A stretch of DNA of 64,000 bases from Pediococcus acidilactici DSM 20284 (GCF_000146325.1 NZ_GL397067.1:664919-728918), one strand, 5' to 3'. Counted from the stretch's first letter, positions 24,322-33,997 are shown. The notes: generated by a model from the letters alone, not told the origin. A program made the numbers and translations.

Positions 24322-24744
24322 TTATTTAACCTCCTGCTTGTTTTTTTGCCGATTTTTGTATAAATTAACCGCGCCTTTGCCAACGTTCATAGCTGTGGCA
24401 ACCTTTCCTGTTTTTTTAGTTTTTGCGGTATGGTTGACTTTACCAGCAAGTCGCCGGGTAGCTTGGTTTAAGTCCGAGGTACTCTCGCTCAAATCCGCAA
24501 CCGCTTGGAAAAGTGGGTCAATCGTTGCGACCTTACCGTTAACGTCTTCCAGCAACTCGTTTGCATTAGCCATAATGCCTTCTGCTTCATGTGAAATCAA
24601 ATCCACATCTCTAGTAATGATTGCTAAACTACGATTTATTTCTGCCAAGGTCTTTGAAGCATTCACCAGCACTAAGCCGATAAACAATACCAAAATCAAC
24701 AACGCGATCGCCGCGATGATGGCTGCAATTCCGCCTCCTGTCAT
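24322..24744 (-). CDS. DUF948 domain-containing protein
   Basis: This 140-residue protein has one N-terminal membrane helix (IAAIIAAIALLILVLFIGLVL, residues about 5–25). A long amphipathic helix follows, with the DUF948 pattern ASKTLAEINRSLAIIT and SHEAEGIMANANELLEDVN, then a basic C-terminus. The family may organise envelope stress proteins; function is unproven. GGGAGGGG lies upstream of the ATG. It heads a two-gene transcript with the YtxH-like gene and is divergent from the MscS gene. Confidence 0.85.
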   Translation of the reverse strand: MTGGGIAAIIAAIALLILVLFIGLVLVNASKTLAEINRSLAIITRDVDLISHEAEGIMANANELLEDVNGKVATIDPLFQAVADLSESTSDLNQATRRLAGKVNHTAKTKKTGKVATAMNVGKGAVNLYKNRQKNKQEVK

Positions 24745-24867
24745 GCAATATCCCCTCCCGTTAGTTTATGTCTACAGAATAGCATTGTGGCCCATGATGT
24801 GCAATGAAAACACCCTTAATCTCTGGTAAAATAAACTTACTTAACCGAACCAGAAAGGATTTTTAAC

Positions 24868-25713
24868 ATGCCCCAAACCTTACTTATCGGCGCTGCTTTT
24901 CAGCCGCTCCAAAGAGAATTATCGCGGATTGATTGGAGTCAAATTGGCGCTAATTTTCTTAAACATTTTTTACAAATAATTCTCATCAGTATTATTTTTT
25001 GGGTGATTAACCGGATTGGTAAACACTTAATTAACAAAAGTTTCGGTCCCTATCAAGCCCCTGAAAAGCAATCTGCTCGTTCTCAGACCATTTTCGTAGT
25101 AGTAAGAAACATTTTCAAATATTCCGTAATGTTTTTCTACGTTTACACGATTCTTTCCAACCTGGGGGTCCCCGTTGGTACACTGGTTGCTGGAGCTGGA
25201 ATTCTTAGTGTGGCAATTGGTTTAGGAACTCAAGGGCTGGTTTCTGACGTAATTAACGGCTTGACCATCTTGATTGAGGGCCAATTACGGGTAGGCGACA
25301 GCGTAACCATTCAAAGCATTGATGGAACGGTGGTCTCCATCGGGTTACGGACCATTGAACTGCGAGCCTTAGACGGCACTTTGCATTATTTGCCGAACCG
25401 GAGCATTACAACCATTTCTAACCATTCGCAAGAAAACCAGAATATTACCATTTTCTTGCGGATCAAAGATCCGTTTAGGATTGATGAAGCCAAGGACTTG
25501 CTACAAGATCAACTACCCAAAGCTAAACACCACACCACCAAACTGAAGGCGGGAATCGTTATCCAAGCTCCGGTTGCCGAAAAAAGCCATGGTTACCTCG
25601 GAGTCCAAATCTCCACGAAGGTGGCACCCGGCTATCAAGCAGCGATGCAAACGATGATTCTTGACCGGACCTTGAAAATTCTACGGGAAGCTCAAATTGA
25701 AGTGGAAAACTAA
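24868..25713 (+). CDS. Small-conductance mechanosensitive channel (MscS/YkuT family)
   Basis: This 281-residue channel has three membrane segments (about 30–55, 75–100 and 105–128). The pore helix TM3 contains GTLVAGAGILSVAIGLG, rich in Gly and Ala as in MscS. The beta domain with IEGQLRVGDSVTIQ and the LPNRSI segment follow. It opens under membrane tension to release solutes during hypo-osmotic shock. A signal-like start suggests three helices rather than the longer MscK form. It is monocistronic. Confidence 0.9.
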   Translation: MPQTLLIGAAFQPLQRELSRIDWSQIGANFLKHFLQIILISIIFWVINRIGKHLINKSFGPYQAPEKQSARSQTIFVVVRNIFKYSVMFFYVYTILSNLGVPVGTLVAGAGILSVAIGLGTQGLVSDVINGLTILIEGQLRVGDSVTIQSIDGTVVSIGLRTIELRALDGTLHYLPNRSITTISNHSQENQNITIFLRIKDPFRIDEAKDLLQDQLPKAKHHTTKLKAGIVIQAPVAEKSHGYLGVQISTKVAPGYQAAMQTMILDRTLKILREAQIEVEN

Positions 25714-25819
25714 CGCTACTTTTTCATTGATTATGTGAACTGAAATTTCCCTTCAGAAAACTAAGTACTTCTTCATCACCAATTTTCAACAGTAAAATGT
25801 ACGTTGATATTTATTACCA

Positions 25820-25862
25820 AAAAAAGCAATCTTTAAGGAAGCCCTTAGAGATTGCTTTTTAA
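25820..25862 (-). terminator. Terminator after rdgB
   Basis: AAAAAGCAATCTTTAAGG and CCCTTAGAGATTGCTTTTT form a stem with one G·U or mismatch position. The minus-strand T-run follows the rdgB stop directly. Confidence 0.85.
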
Positions 25863-25863
25863 G

Positions 25864-26457
25864 TTACCAGAATTTATCAAACTTAGTTAATAAATCTTGG
25901 ATGGCTAACGCCCGGTGACTAATTTGATTTTTTTCTTCCCGGGTCATTTGAGCCAACGTCTTTTGCTTTTCTTCAACGTAAAAAAGCGGGTCGTAGCCAA
26001 AGCCGTTGTCCCCGCGTGGAACGCTCAGAATCCGACCACGGAGGTTCCCGTTAGCCACTAATTCGGTGCCATCCGGTTTCCGAACCACCACGGTGGTGTG
26101 GAAGGTTGCGGTCCGCTTTTCGTCAGAAACCCCACCCAATTCAGTAAGCACTTTGGCGTTATTAGCAGCATCGTTATGGTCCCCAGCATACCGTGCTGAG
26201 AAAATTCCGGGGCGGCCGTTAAGTGCATCGATTTCTAACCCAGAATCATCTGCGAGGACCGGTATTCCAATAGTTTTAGCATAACTATCTGCCTTAAGAC
26301 GCGCATTTTCTTCAAATGTTAACCCATTTTCTTGAACGTCAACATCTTCATCAACATCCTTTAACGACAGAACTTCAATTCCCTTCGCAGTAAAAATCTG
26401 TTTAAATTCTTTTAATTTACCTTCATTTTTGGTCGCTATTAAAATTTGATTACTCAT
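25864..26457 (-). CDS. rdgB: XTP/dITP diphosphatase (RdgB/HAM1)
   Basis: This 197-residue nucleotide pyrophosphatase has the start ILIATKNEGKLKEF (substrate and phosphate contacts), the metal motif LADDSGLEIDALNGRPG, and the C-terminal FGYDPLF and SHRALA signatures. It hydrolyses XTP, ITP and dITP to monophosphates, keeping deaminated purines out of DNA. It follows murI by nine bases, an arrangement common in lactobacilli, and ends at a terminator. Confidence 0.94.
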   Translation of the reverse strand: MSNQILIATKNEGKLKEFKQIFTAKGIEVLSLKDVDEDVDVQENGLTFEENARLKADSYAKTIGIPVLADDSGLEIDALNGRPGIFSARYAGDHNDAANNAKVLTELGGVSDEKRTATFHTTVVVRKPDGTELVANGNLRGRILSVPRGDNGFGYDPLFYVEEKQKTLAQMTREEKNQISHRALAIQDLLTKFDKFW

Positions 26458-26466
26458 TTTAATCTC

Positions 26467-27264
26467 CTAATCAATTTTTGCTAAATTTACTTGTATATCC
26501 GGAGCGAGGAAGCTTTGAGCAATAGTTCGAAAACTTGCAATATTTGCCGTAGCAAAATACTGTTCATCAGGTGTACTAGTGGCTTCTCGTAGAAGACCTT
26601 GTCGTTCAAGGACGTCCTTTAATTGCTGAACCGCTGCTACACCTGGATCAACTAGTTTAACCTGGTCGCCTACCGCTGTTTGAATTCCCTTCGCTAAGAG
26701 TGGAAAATGGGTGCATCCTAGGACCAATGTATCAATCCCCTGGTTCTTTAAACCGACAAGTTGTTGATCAATCACCTGCAAAGCTTCGGGTGTCGTCAAC
26801 TGGTTATGTTCCGCCAATTCCACAAATGATTGGCAAGCAACCGGGAAAACCTCTGTTTGTGGTGCTAAAGCTGCTAACGCTGTTGAATACGCTTGTGATT
26901 TAATAGTTCCCTCAGTCGCAATTACTCCTATCCGATTGTTACGTGTAGTTGCCACTGCGGCTTGCGCTCCCGGTTGGATAACTCCAATCACTGGAATTGG
27001 TAACGTTGTACTTAAAATCTGAAAAGCCGCGTTCGTAGCCGTATTGCACGCAATTACCAACGCTTTAACATCCTTTTTGACCAAGAAATCCGCCATTTGT
27101 TGCGAAAACTTGATTACTTCCGCCGTGGGACGTGGCCCGTACGGTACCCGAGCTTCATCCCCAATAAAAACGACTGCTTCGTTAGGCATTAGTTCCTTAG
27201 CCGCCTTTACCACGGTTAATCCGCCGACTCCGGAATCCATAAATCCAATTGGACGATTATCCAT
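26467..27264 (-). CDS. murI: Glutamate racemase
   Basis: This 265-residue enzyme has the two catalytic cysteines in VIACNTATNA and LGCTHFPLL and the N-terminal substrate loop GFMDSGVGG. It makes D-glutamate for peptidoglycan. The ATG at 27264 follows GGGGG at eight bases; a TTG eight codons upstream (27288) is less likely. It is the first gene of the murI–rdgB pair. A dispersed intergenic repeat lies between it and the PEP synthase gene. Confidence 0.94.
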   Translation of the reverse strand: MDNRPIGFMDSGVGGLTVVKAAKELMPNEAVVFIGDEARVPYGPRPTAEVIKFSQQMADFLVKKDVKALVIACNTATNAAFQILSTTLPIPVIGVIQPGAQAAVATTRNNRIGVIATEGTIKSQAYSTALAALAPQTEVFPVACQSFVELAEHNQLTTPEALQVIDQQLVGLKNQGIDTLVLGCTHFPLLAKGIQTAVGDQVKLVDPGVAAVQQLKDVLERQGLLREATSTPDEQYFATANIASFRTIAQSFLAPDIQVNLAKID

Positions 27265-27372
27265 GTTCTTTACCCCCAGACAAATCAATTACACATTGTC
27301 TATAATACTAAATTTTTGATAAAAAAGAAAAAAACGCTCCGTAAGAAACTAAAAAAGCATCAAAATAGCGTA

Positions 27373-27475
27373 TGAGATAAAAGTCGGATAGGTTGTAAGG
27401 ATTACTAAAAACGACCATTACGCCTAATTTTGGCATAATGATCGCTTTGAGGTTAAGGAAAATAAACTGTTTTTT
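27373..27475. repeat. Dispersed intergenic hairpin repeat, copy A
   Basis: The segment opens AGATAAAAGTCGGATAG, has an imperfect hairpin (CGACCATTACGCC / GGCATAATGATCG) and continues GGTTAAGGAAAATAAACTG. The same order of blocks occurs at 34511–34603 and, in part, at 30284–30300 and 39090–39172. It lies after the PEP synthase stop and may serve as its terminator. Confidence 0.6.
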
Positions 27476-27513
27476 AGTGTACGTCTATTAATATTATTTA
27501 ATTTACCCTTTTT

Positions 27514-29913
27514 CTACCAATCGTAATCGGTAGGGTCTTGAATTCCCCGACCAGTTGCTTTATCTAACATAATCCGTTGTTCAAAGTGGGCCACGTTTCG
27601 TTTAGTTTCTTTAACCATATCGGGGTTAACCGAAACGTAATCGATTCCGCTTTGAATTAAGAAGTTGGTGAACTCTGGGAATTCCGATGGCGCTTGCCCA
27701 CAAATTGAAACCGTCTTACCATCCTTATGGGCAGCCTCAATCAGGTGATGGATTGCACGTTTAACTGCTAAATTCCGCTCGTCAAAAAGCCGTGCAACCG
27801 TGTCGTTGTTCCGGTCACATCCTAAAATCAACATTGCTAAATCGTTTGAACCAATTGAGTATCCATCTATGAACTGGTTAAACTGGTCAGCTAAAATAAT
27901 GTTGGATGGAATTTCTGCCATCATGTAAACTTTAAAGTCTGCACTCCGTACTAACCCTTCGTTTTGCATAATTTCGGTAACCTTCTGCGCTTCGTCAACC
28001 GTCCGAACAAATGGAATCATCACGTTCAAATTCTTTAACCCAAATTCATTACGAACCTTCTTGATTGCCGCTAGTTCAAGCTTGAAGGCGTCAACGTATT
28101 TCGGATCGTAGTACCGGGAAGCTCCCCGCCACCCCAACAAGTCTGCGGGTTCGTGCGGTTCGTATTTATCGCCGCCCTTTAGTTTCCGGTATTCGCTAGA
28201 CTTGAAATCGGATAACCGGAGCACTACTGGCCGAGGTGCCATTGTCCGGGTTACTTTAGCAATCCCTTCTGCGAGCATGTTAACCACCTTTTCGGGGTGG
28301 CCTTGCTCGATTAGGTATAACGGATGCTCGTGAATATAAGTGGTCCAGAGGAATTCTTCACGCATTAAACCAATCCCGTCAGCCGGTAAGCTAGAGTACT
28401 TTTCAACTAACTCAGGATCACCAAGGTTCATCATTACTCGGGTAGCGGTTGGTGCAAAGGTCTCAGCCGCTACCATTTGGTTGCCCTCCTGTTGTGCGGA
28501 TGCGGCTTTCTTTAACATGCTGGCGACTTTGCCATGGTATACCACCCCATTCTTAGCATCGATCGTAACCACGTCTCCCGTCTTAAGGGCGTCGGTGGCA
28601 GCCAGATTTTTACTCTTAGTTCCTACGATACATGGAATCTGCATTTCCCGAGAAACAATTGCTGCATGACAGGTCATCCCACCATCGTTAGTAATAATCG
28701 CGGTCGCCTTCTTCATCGCTGGAACCCAGTCCGGGGAGGTCATCACCGTTACCAAAACTTCGCCTTGTTTAAATTGGTCAATATCTTTGGGATTGTCAAT
28801 GACGTGCACTACGCCGCTTGCTAATCCCGGGCTAGCTGGAAGGCCTCGAACTGCAACCTCAGCATCTGCTTCCTTGACCACGTCGACATCTTCTTCATCC
28901 GCGTGATCCGCCGCCTTCCGTTGGGACCAAACTGTTTCAGGCCGTGCTTGCACAATCCATAAGCGGTCGGTATTGGCATCCAAAGCAAATTCCATATCCA
29001 TGTAGCAGCCGTAATGCTCTTCAATTGCCTTCGCATAACCCGCCAACTCAATTACTTGGCTATCTGACAAAACCGGTTGCCCCTGAAGTTCTTCGGGAAC
29101 CTTTTCTTCCACCGTTCCCCCATCGGCAACTCGGACTAGCTGAATTGGTTGCTTAATAATGTTCTTTTCAACAATTTTCATCGTTTCTTTGTCAATTACA
29201 AAGTGATCCGGAGTTACTTTCCCTAAAACAACGTATTCGCCAAGCCCATAAATCGCATCGATCACAATTTTAGAGTCGTCTCCATCAGCGACGTTAACCG
29301 AGAACATAATCCCCGAAGCTTTAGAAAAGACCATCATTTGAACTGCTGCTGAAAGGGCAACTTTTTCGTGTGGAAAATGCTGTTTATGCCGGTAGTAGGT
29401 TGCCCGGTCGGTAAAGAGCGAAGAATAACAAAGTTGAACCCGGTTAACAACGTCGGCACCCCCCTTAATATTTAAGTAAGTTTCTTGCTGGCCAGCAAAT
29501 GACGCATTAGGTAAATCTTCGGCCGTTGCGGAAGAACGAATCGCAACGAAGGGGGCATCTTGGTCAACTTTTTTGGCCAAATCCGCGTACGCTTGCTCAA
29601 TGTCCTTTGCCAAATCTGCAGGCATGGTGGCGTTAACAATTAAATTCCGAATTTGTTCGCATACTGAATGCAATTCTTCAGAATTTTCGTAATCCTGAAT
29701 ACTTTCTAGCAACTCGTTAACTTGATCATTTAAACCCGTCTGCTCCATAAAGTACCGGTACGCCCGCGCAGTAGTTGCAAAACCATACGGCACTGGAACG
29801 TCCATCGCCGACGTCATTTCCCCTAATGATGATGATTTACCACCAACCAGGTTTACATCTTCGCGATGCAATTCGTCAAACCACAATACATTTGCATTTT
29901 CACGGCTACTCAT
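27514..29913 (-). CDS. ppsA: Phosphoenolpyruvate synthase
   Basis: This 799-residue protein has an N-terminal ATP-binding domain (VGGKSSSLGEM … GRSS-like AIRSSATAEDLPNASFAGQQ), the phosphohistidine domain with GGMTCHAAIVSREM near residue 410, and a C-terminal PEP-binding barrel ending with IGSNDLAML and ICGQAPSE. It converts pyruvate and ATP to PEP, AMP and phosphate, the gluconeogenic direction. A cre site in its promoter region implies repression when good sugars are present. GAGGAGG precedes the ATG. It is monocistronic. Confidence 0.93.
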   Translation of the reverse strand: MSSRENANVLWFDELHREDVNLVGGKSSSLGEMTSAMDVPVPYGFATTARAYRYFMEQTGLNDQVNELLESIQDYENSEELHSVCEQIRNLIVNATMPADLAKDIEQAYADLAKKVDQDAPFVAIRSSATAEDLPNASFAGQQETYLNIKGGADVVNRVQLCYSSLFTDRATYYRHKQHFPHEKVALSAAVQMMVFSKASGIMFSVNVADGDDSKIVIDAIYGLGEYVVLGKVTPDHFVIDKETMKIVEKNIIKQPIQLVRVADGGTVEEKVPEELQGQPVLSDSQVIELAGYAKAIEEHYGCYMDMEFALDANTDRLWIVQARPETVWSQRKAADHADEEDVDVVKEADAEVAVRGLPASPGLASGVVHVIDNPKDIDQFKQGEVLVTVMTSPDWVPAMKKATAIITNDGGMTCHAAIVSREMQIPCIVGTKSKNLAATDALKTGDVVTIDAKNGVVYHGKVASMLKKAASAQQEGNQMVAAETFAPTATRVMMNLGDPELVEKYSSLPADGIGLMREEFLWTTYIHEHPLYLIEQGHPEKVVNMLAEGIAKVTRTMAPRPVVLRLSDFKSSEYRKLKGGDKYEPHEPADLLGWRGASRYYDPKYVDAFKLELAAIKKVRNEFGLKNLNVMIPFVRTVDEAQKVTEIMQNEGLVRSADFKVYMMAEIPSNIILADQFNQFIDGYSIGSNDLAMLILGCDRNNDTVARLFDERNLAVKRAIHHLIEAAHKDGKTVSICGQAPSEFPEFTNFLIQSGIDYVSVNPDMVKETKRNVAHFEQRIMLDKATGRGIQDPTDYDW

Positions 29914-29971
29914 AAAATTACCTCCTCATCAACAGACACTTAACTTTAATCAAACAATTTTAAACAATCGA

Positions 29972-29985
29972 TGGAAGCGTTTACA
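29972..29985. promoter_or_regulatory. cre site upstream of ppsA
   Basis: TGTAAACGCTTCCA on the minus strand matches TGWAANCGNTNWCA at 13 of 14 positions. A TACAAT -10-like element lies about 20 bases upstream of it, so the cre would sit near or just after the transcription start, as is usual for CcpA repression. Confidence 0.7.
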
Positions 29986-30275
29986 TTCTACGCCTATATT
30001 GTAGTTCATTTCTGCACAAAGTAAAAGAGTTCCTGGCAATTTTTTAAATTTAGTATGTTGAATATCAGCGTTTACTAATGCTCGTCAAGGGACGTTAACT
30101 CGCATTAATTCAAGGATTTAACCGTACGAAGCTAGTAAGCAACTGGCGTTGGCATTGATAATTTATTAAAGTGAAAAACAACACAATTATTTGCTAAACC
30201 ACCCTAATTATTAGTAGATCTGATTAACTTAATAATCGGGGCCAGTCATCTTAATAAGCCCATTTAACTAAAAAG

Positions 30276-30377
30276 AGAGTGCGACAAAAGTCGGATAGTT
30301 TGCGAACATTAACCAAAAAAACGATTCATGAGGAAGTTTCACCCCATGAACCGTTTTTTTGTTTAGAGACTTTTATC
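30276..30377. repeat. Dispersed intergenic hairpin repeat, copy B
   Basis: The left end GAGTGCGACAAAAGTCGGATAG matches copies A and C. The right end GACTTTTATCACA is its inverted partner. A central hairpin AACGATTCATGaGG…CCcCATGAACCGTT follows with T7. It lies 24 bases after trxA and probably ends its transcription. Confidence 0.6.
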
Positions 30378-30401
30378 ACAGCCCCTTAATCATTCACCTG
30401 A

Positions 30402-30713
30402 TTATAGGTATTGATTTAAAATCTTTGCTAACTGTTCTTTAGAATGGTAACCCACGATGGTATCAACTACCGCGCCATCCTTCTTTACCATTAGCGTGGG
30501 GATGCTCATAATCCCAAATTTCCGGGCAGTTTCCGGATTTTGGTCAACATCCATCTTCGTAAAGTTAACTTGGTCGCCCATTTCGTCGGCTAATTGTTCC
30601 ACTACCGGGGACTGCATCCGACATGGACCGCACCAAGTCGCCCAAAAATCGGTCAACGTTACGCCAGTACCAGTTTTTTCTTCAAAATTTGCGTCCGTAA
30701 TTGCTTCAACCAT
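30402..30713 (-). CDS. trxA: Thioredoxin
   Basis: This 103-residue protein has the active site WATWCGPCRM (Cys28 and Cys31), the buried Asp in LTDFWATW and the cis-Pro in MSIPTLM. It reduces cytoplasmic disulfides, receiving electrons from thioredoxin reductase. The ATG at 30713 follows GAAGG at eight bases; a start seven codons earlier (30734) has no such site. It follows mutS2 by about 100 bases on the same strand, a conserved neighbourhood in Bacillota. Confidence 0.95.
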   Translation of the reverse strand: MVEAITDANFEEKTGTGVTLTDFWATWCGPCRMQSPVVEQLADEMGDQVNFTKMDVDQNPETARKFGIMSIPTLMVKKDGAVVDTIVGYHSKEQLAKILNQYL

Positions 30714-30811
30714 ATTTTTAACCTTCTTTCTCAAAAAGTAACCATGTTGATATAGTAACTATAGCAGTTTTCAACCAAAAATTGAATTATTTTGCTTACG
30801 AATAATAAGAA

Positions 30812-33172
30812 TCATCGTAAATGCACGATGGTAGCGCCATTACCTCCCGCATTAGCCGGGGCATACTCAAAACTTTTAATTCGCCGATTTTGTTTTAAAT
30901 ACTTTGTAATGCCGCTTCGTAACGCTCCAGTTCCCTTACCATGGATAATGGTGACTTCGTCATAACCGGCCAACAGTGCCGCGTCAATGTACCGGTCAGT
31001 TTCGGTAAGCGCCTCTTCATAGCGTTTTCCGCGAAGATCTAAGCTAGTTTTCACCCCAGCAGATTTGGTCCGGTGAACCACGTTGTGGCTAGCTGGTTTA
31101 GTGGTCCGTTCTGGTTTAACCTTTTCTAACTCGTCGGTAGCTACCTTCATTTTCAAAATTCCCATTTGGACTTCCCAATGGTGAGCGTCCACTTGCCGTA
31201 ATAGCTCACCACGTTGTCCGTAGGTTAATACAATCACTTCATCGTTAACGTGGAGTTTCTGTGCTTCTTTAGCCTTACGGAGCACCTTGTTGCGCTTCAA
31301 GTTAGTATCTTGGTGCAAGGCATTCAGCTTACTCTTAGCTTCAATCAAATCGTTTTCTTTGAAGTTTCCCGCTGATTTTTCTAGACGCCGCAACCGTTTA
31401 ATAATCTGGTCGGCCTCGCTGCGGCTATCGTTAACGATCTGGTTAGCTGATTCTTTGGCACTTTCTAACAAACGGTCCCTTTGTTGACTAAGCCGTTCCA
31501 CTCCCTTAACCAGGGTATCGTTATACTCTTCAGTTTGTGACAACAAGGTTTGAACCTGCTCATTTAACTTCTGGGCCCGTTTTTGCCGGGTAGTTAAATC
31601 CTTAATCATGTTATTTAAATCTTGACTATCTTGGTCTACCAACCCTCGTGCTTGAGTAATGATGTCCTCGTCTAAGCCTAAGCGCCGTGAGATTTCAAAA
31701 GCATTACTCTGTCCAGGAATTCCCAGCAATAGCTTGTATGTGGGTTGCAACGTGTCTACGTCAAATTCCATGCTGGCGTTAATCGTTCCTGAGCGTTCGT
31801 ACCCATACGTTTTCAGTTCTGGATAATGGGTGGTGGTAATCGAAACCGCCCCCCTTTGACGTACCCGGTCTAAAATCGCGATTGCTAAAGCCGCTCCTTC
31901 TTTAGGATCGGTTCCTGCCCCTAATTCGTCGAAAAGCGCCAACGAACGTTCGTTAAGGTGCTCTAAAATATGAATGGTGTTATCCATGTGCGACGAAAAG
32001 GTACTTAAATTCTGTTCGATGGATTGTTCGTCACCAATGTCAGCAAAAATCTCTTCAAAAACTCGCACCGTACTATTCTCGTTGGCTGGAATAAATATTC
32101 CCGATTGGGCCATTAGTTGGAGCAAGCCCACGGTTTTTAAAGTGATGGTCTTCCCACCAGTATTTGGTCCGGTAATTACTAAGGTGGAGTACTCCCCACC
32201 CAGTCTGATATCGTTAGGAACCACCTTTTTCGGATCGATTAAGGGGTGTCGGGCCTGTCGCAAATTAATCCGGTTATTCGTTGAAATCTGTGGCTCCGTA
32301 GCCTTTAACTTATGTGCGTATTGCGCCTTAGCGTTAAGCAAGTCAAGGTGACCAAGCACCTTGCTATTATCTTTTAACGTGTCCGCGTATGGAGCAATCA
32401 GCGCACTGAGTTCTTGCAAAATTCGCTGCTCTTCGTGTACCTCAGCAACCTGTTCTTGCCGAAGCTGATTATTTAAATCAACCACCGCTTCGGGTTCCAC
32501 ATAGAGGGTTTGCCCCGAAGAACTTTGGTCATGCACCACCCCGCCAAAACGGGACCGGGAATCGGCTCGAACCGGAATTACGTACCGCTCGCTTCGAATC
32601 GTGACAATGGGTTCACTTAGGTACTTTGCTTGACTTCCCCGGGTAAACTTTTCCATTCGCTGCCGAATTTCGCCTTCCACCCGCGTAATTGCGGCCCGAA
32701 TCCGGCGCAACTCACTTGATGCGGAGTTTAATAAATGTCCATTTCCTTCGATTGAACTATTTAATCGTTCTTCAATTTCTGGAATCGTTTCTAACTGATC
32801 CACCACGCCGTTTAGGGTTTCTACCGTTACTTCCGTATCTGGTAAATCCGCAAAGAAATTAATTACTTCCCGGGTTGCTCGCAACACTCGCCCAATTTGC
32901 GCAATTTCGCGACCGTTGAGGGTCGCATCAATTTTTAAACGTTGTAATGGTTCGTCAATATCTTCTAAACGCGGAATGGGAATCCCACTTTTTACCCGGT
33001 AAATGTTAACCGCGTCTAGAGTTTCTTTAAGGGCGTTTTGCACTTTGGCGGAATCCGTCATTGGAACTAACTGGCGAAGCTCCTTGGCCCCGTTTTCGGT
33101 TGCAATGAACTGTTTAACCGCATTTTTCACTTTTTCATATTCTAAAACTTCTAAAATTTTACTGTTCATCAT
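30812..33172 (-). CDS. mutS2: MutS2 (Smr-domain MutS homologue)
   Basis: This 786-residue protein lacks the mismatch-recognition domain of MutS. It has a core and lever region, the ABC-type ATPase with Walker A TGPNTGGKTITLK, and Walker B SLALFDELGAGTDP, then a long coiled coil (about 515–620), a KOW-like linker and a C-terminal Smr nuclease domain with SLDLRGKRYEEAL and IHGKGTGALR. MutS2 acts on branched DNA and, in some Bacillota, on collided ribosomes. The first two codons are both ATG. It lies between DUF1292 and trxA. Confidence 0.95.
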   Translation of the reverse strand: MMNSKILEVLEYEKVKNAVKQFIATENGAKELRQLVPMTDSAKVQNALKETLDAVNIYRVKSGIPIPRLEDIDEPLQRLKIDATLNGREIAQIGRVLRATREVINFFADLPDTEVTVETLNGVVDQLETIPEIEERLNSSIEGNGHLLNSASSELRRIRAAITRVEGEIRQRMEKFTRGSQAKYLSEPIVTIRSERYVIPVRADSRSRFGGVVHDQSSSGQTLYVEPEAVVDLNNQLRQEQVAEVHEEQRILQELSALIAPYADTLKDNSKVLGHLDLLNAKAQYAHKLKATEPQISTNNRINLRQARHPLIDPKKVVPNDIRLGGEYSTLVITGPNTGGKTITLKTVGLLQLMAQSGIFIPANENSTVRVFEEIFADIGDEQSIEQNLSTFSSHMDNTIHILEHLNERSLALFDELGAGTDPKEGAALAIAILDRVRQRGAVSITTTHYPELKTYGYERSGTINASMEFDVDTLQPTYKLLLGIPGQSNAFEISRRLGLDEDIITQARGLVDQDSQDLNNMIKDLTTRQKRAQKLNEQVQTLLSQTEEYNDTLVKGVERLSQQRDRLLESAKESANQIVNDSRSEADQIIKRLRRLEKSAGNFKENDLIEAKSKLNALHQDTNLKRNKVLRKAKEAQKLHVNDEVIVLTYGQRGELLRQVDAHHWEVQMGILKMKVATDELEKVKPERTTKPASHNVVHRTKSAGVKTSLDLRGKRYEEALTETDRYIDAALLAGYDEVTIIHGKGTGALRSGITKYLKQNRRIKSFEYAPANAGGNGATIVHLR

Positions 33173-33196
33173 AATCTCATTTCATTTCAAATCAAA

Positions 33197-33249
33197 AACG
33201 GCCCGTTTGGTGGTCAGACATTGTATCTGCACACCAAACCGCGGCCGTT
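33197..33249 (-). terminator. Terminator after the DUF1292 gene
   Basis: AACGGCC-gc-GGTTTGGTG and CACCAAAC-GG-GCCGTT form a long interrupted stem on the minus strand, followed by T5. It separates the ireB–ruvX–DUF1292 transcript from mutS2. Confidence 0.75.
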
Positions 33250-33265
33250 ACTTGGATTATAAAAC

Positions 33266-33547
33266 TTAGTCTTGGTCACCTAAGAAGGTATTTAAGACTT
33301 CTTCAACCATATCCCACTCTTCATCAGATTCGATTGGGATTAATTCACCTTCGCCTAAATCGTGATTTTCATCAGGTTCAAAGGCGTAAGCTTGAATATC
33401 CACTTCTTCATCATTTTCTGCTTCAGCCGGATAAAGTAGGACGTACGAACGACCATAGTCCTCTGAATCAAACGTAAACAATACGTTATATAGTTCTTCG
33501 TTGCCGTGTTCGTCTACTAGGGTAATTTTTTGTTCTTCGTTATCCAT
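33266..33547 (-). CDS. DUF1292 family acidic protein (YrzB)
   Basis: This 93-residue, very acidic protein has the DUF1292 pattern [19 protein letters not shown] and YVLLYPAE, ending in [14 protein letters not shown]. The function is unknown. The gene order ireB–ruvX–yrzB is conserved through Bacillota, and here the three genes follow one another with at most nine bases between, so they are one operon. It ends at a large terminator. Confidence 0.87.
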   Translation of the reverse strand: MDNEEQKITLVDEHGNEELYNVLFTFDSEDYGRSYVLLYPAEAENDEEVDIQAYAFEPDENHDLGEGELIPIESDEEWDMVEEVLNTFLGDQD

Positions 33548-33556
33548 TGCGTGCCC

Positions 33557-33997
33557 TCACTTTAATTTATCGATTAATTTACCGTGACCATTGAGGTAGT
33601 TCTCTAAAATCAAACTAGCTGCTAATTTATCAATTACTTTCTTGCGCTTGGAGCGCGAAGTATCCGCTTGTTCAATCAACATACGTTCTGCTTCCACAGT
33701 GGTCAAACGCTCGTCTTGAAAATCAATTGGTAACCCAAACGTTTCCGTTAGTAGTTTACCATAATTACGCGCAGCTTCCACCCGGGGGCCCTCGGTATTA
33801 TTCATATTTTTGGGTAAGCCAATTACAAAACCGGCCACCTCATACTGGCTGACTAACTCTTTAACTCGACTAATGCCGAATTCGCCTTCGTCCTCGTTAA
33901 TTGGAATAATTTCTACTCCTTGAGCTGTCCAACCTAACTGATCACTTACCGCAATTCCCACGGTTCGTGAACCAACGTCCATTCCCATTAACCGCAT
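33557..33997 (-). CDS. ruvX: RuvX/YqgF family RNase H-fold nuclease
   Basis: This 146-residue protein opens with [19 protein letters not shown] over residues 1–19, giving the first catalytic Asp7. It continues with [16 protein letters not shown] and [13 protein letters not shown], and ends [13 protein letters not shown], all typical of YqgF/RuvX. The family processes pre-16S rRNA ends and has been proposed as a Holliday junction resolvase. Its ATG overlaps the ireB stop as TAATG. DUF1292 follows. Confidence 0.93.
   Translation of the reverse strand: MRLMGMDVGSRTVGIAVSDQLGWTAQGVEIIPINEDEGEFGISRVKELVSQYEVAGFVIGLPKNMNNTEGPRVEAARNYGKLLTETFGLPIDFQDERLTTVEAERMLIEQADTSRSKRKKVIDKLAASLILENYLNGHGKLIDKLK

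Larger units (their letters stand above)
29914..30401. other. 488-base intergenic region between ppsA and trxA
   Basis: It holds the ppsA leader with a cre site at 29972–29985 and a repeat copy at 30276–30377. Between them, about 30000–30270, is AT-rich sequence with stops in all frames and only weak short palindromes, such as around 30210–30240. I see no gene or RNA there. Confidence 0.6.

Noticed and set aside
24035-24829. Long plus-strand open frame of 264 codons opposite the YtxH and DUF948 genes
   Set aside because: It is the shadow of two conserved minus-strand genes and has a low-complexity, Ser/Ala-rich translation.
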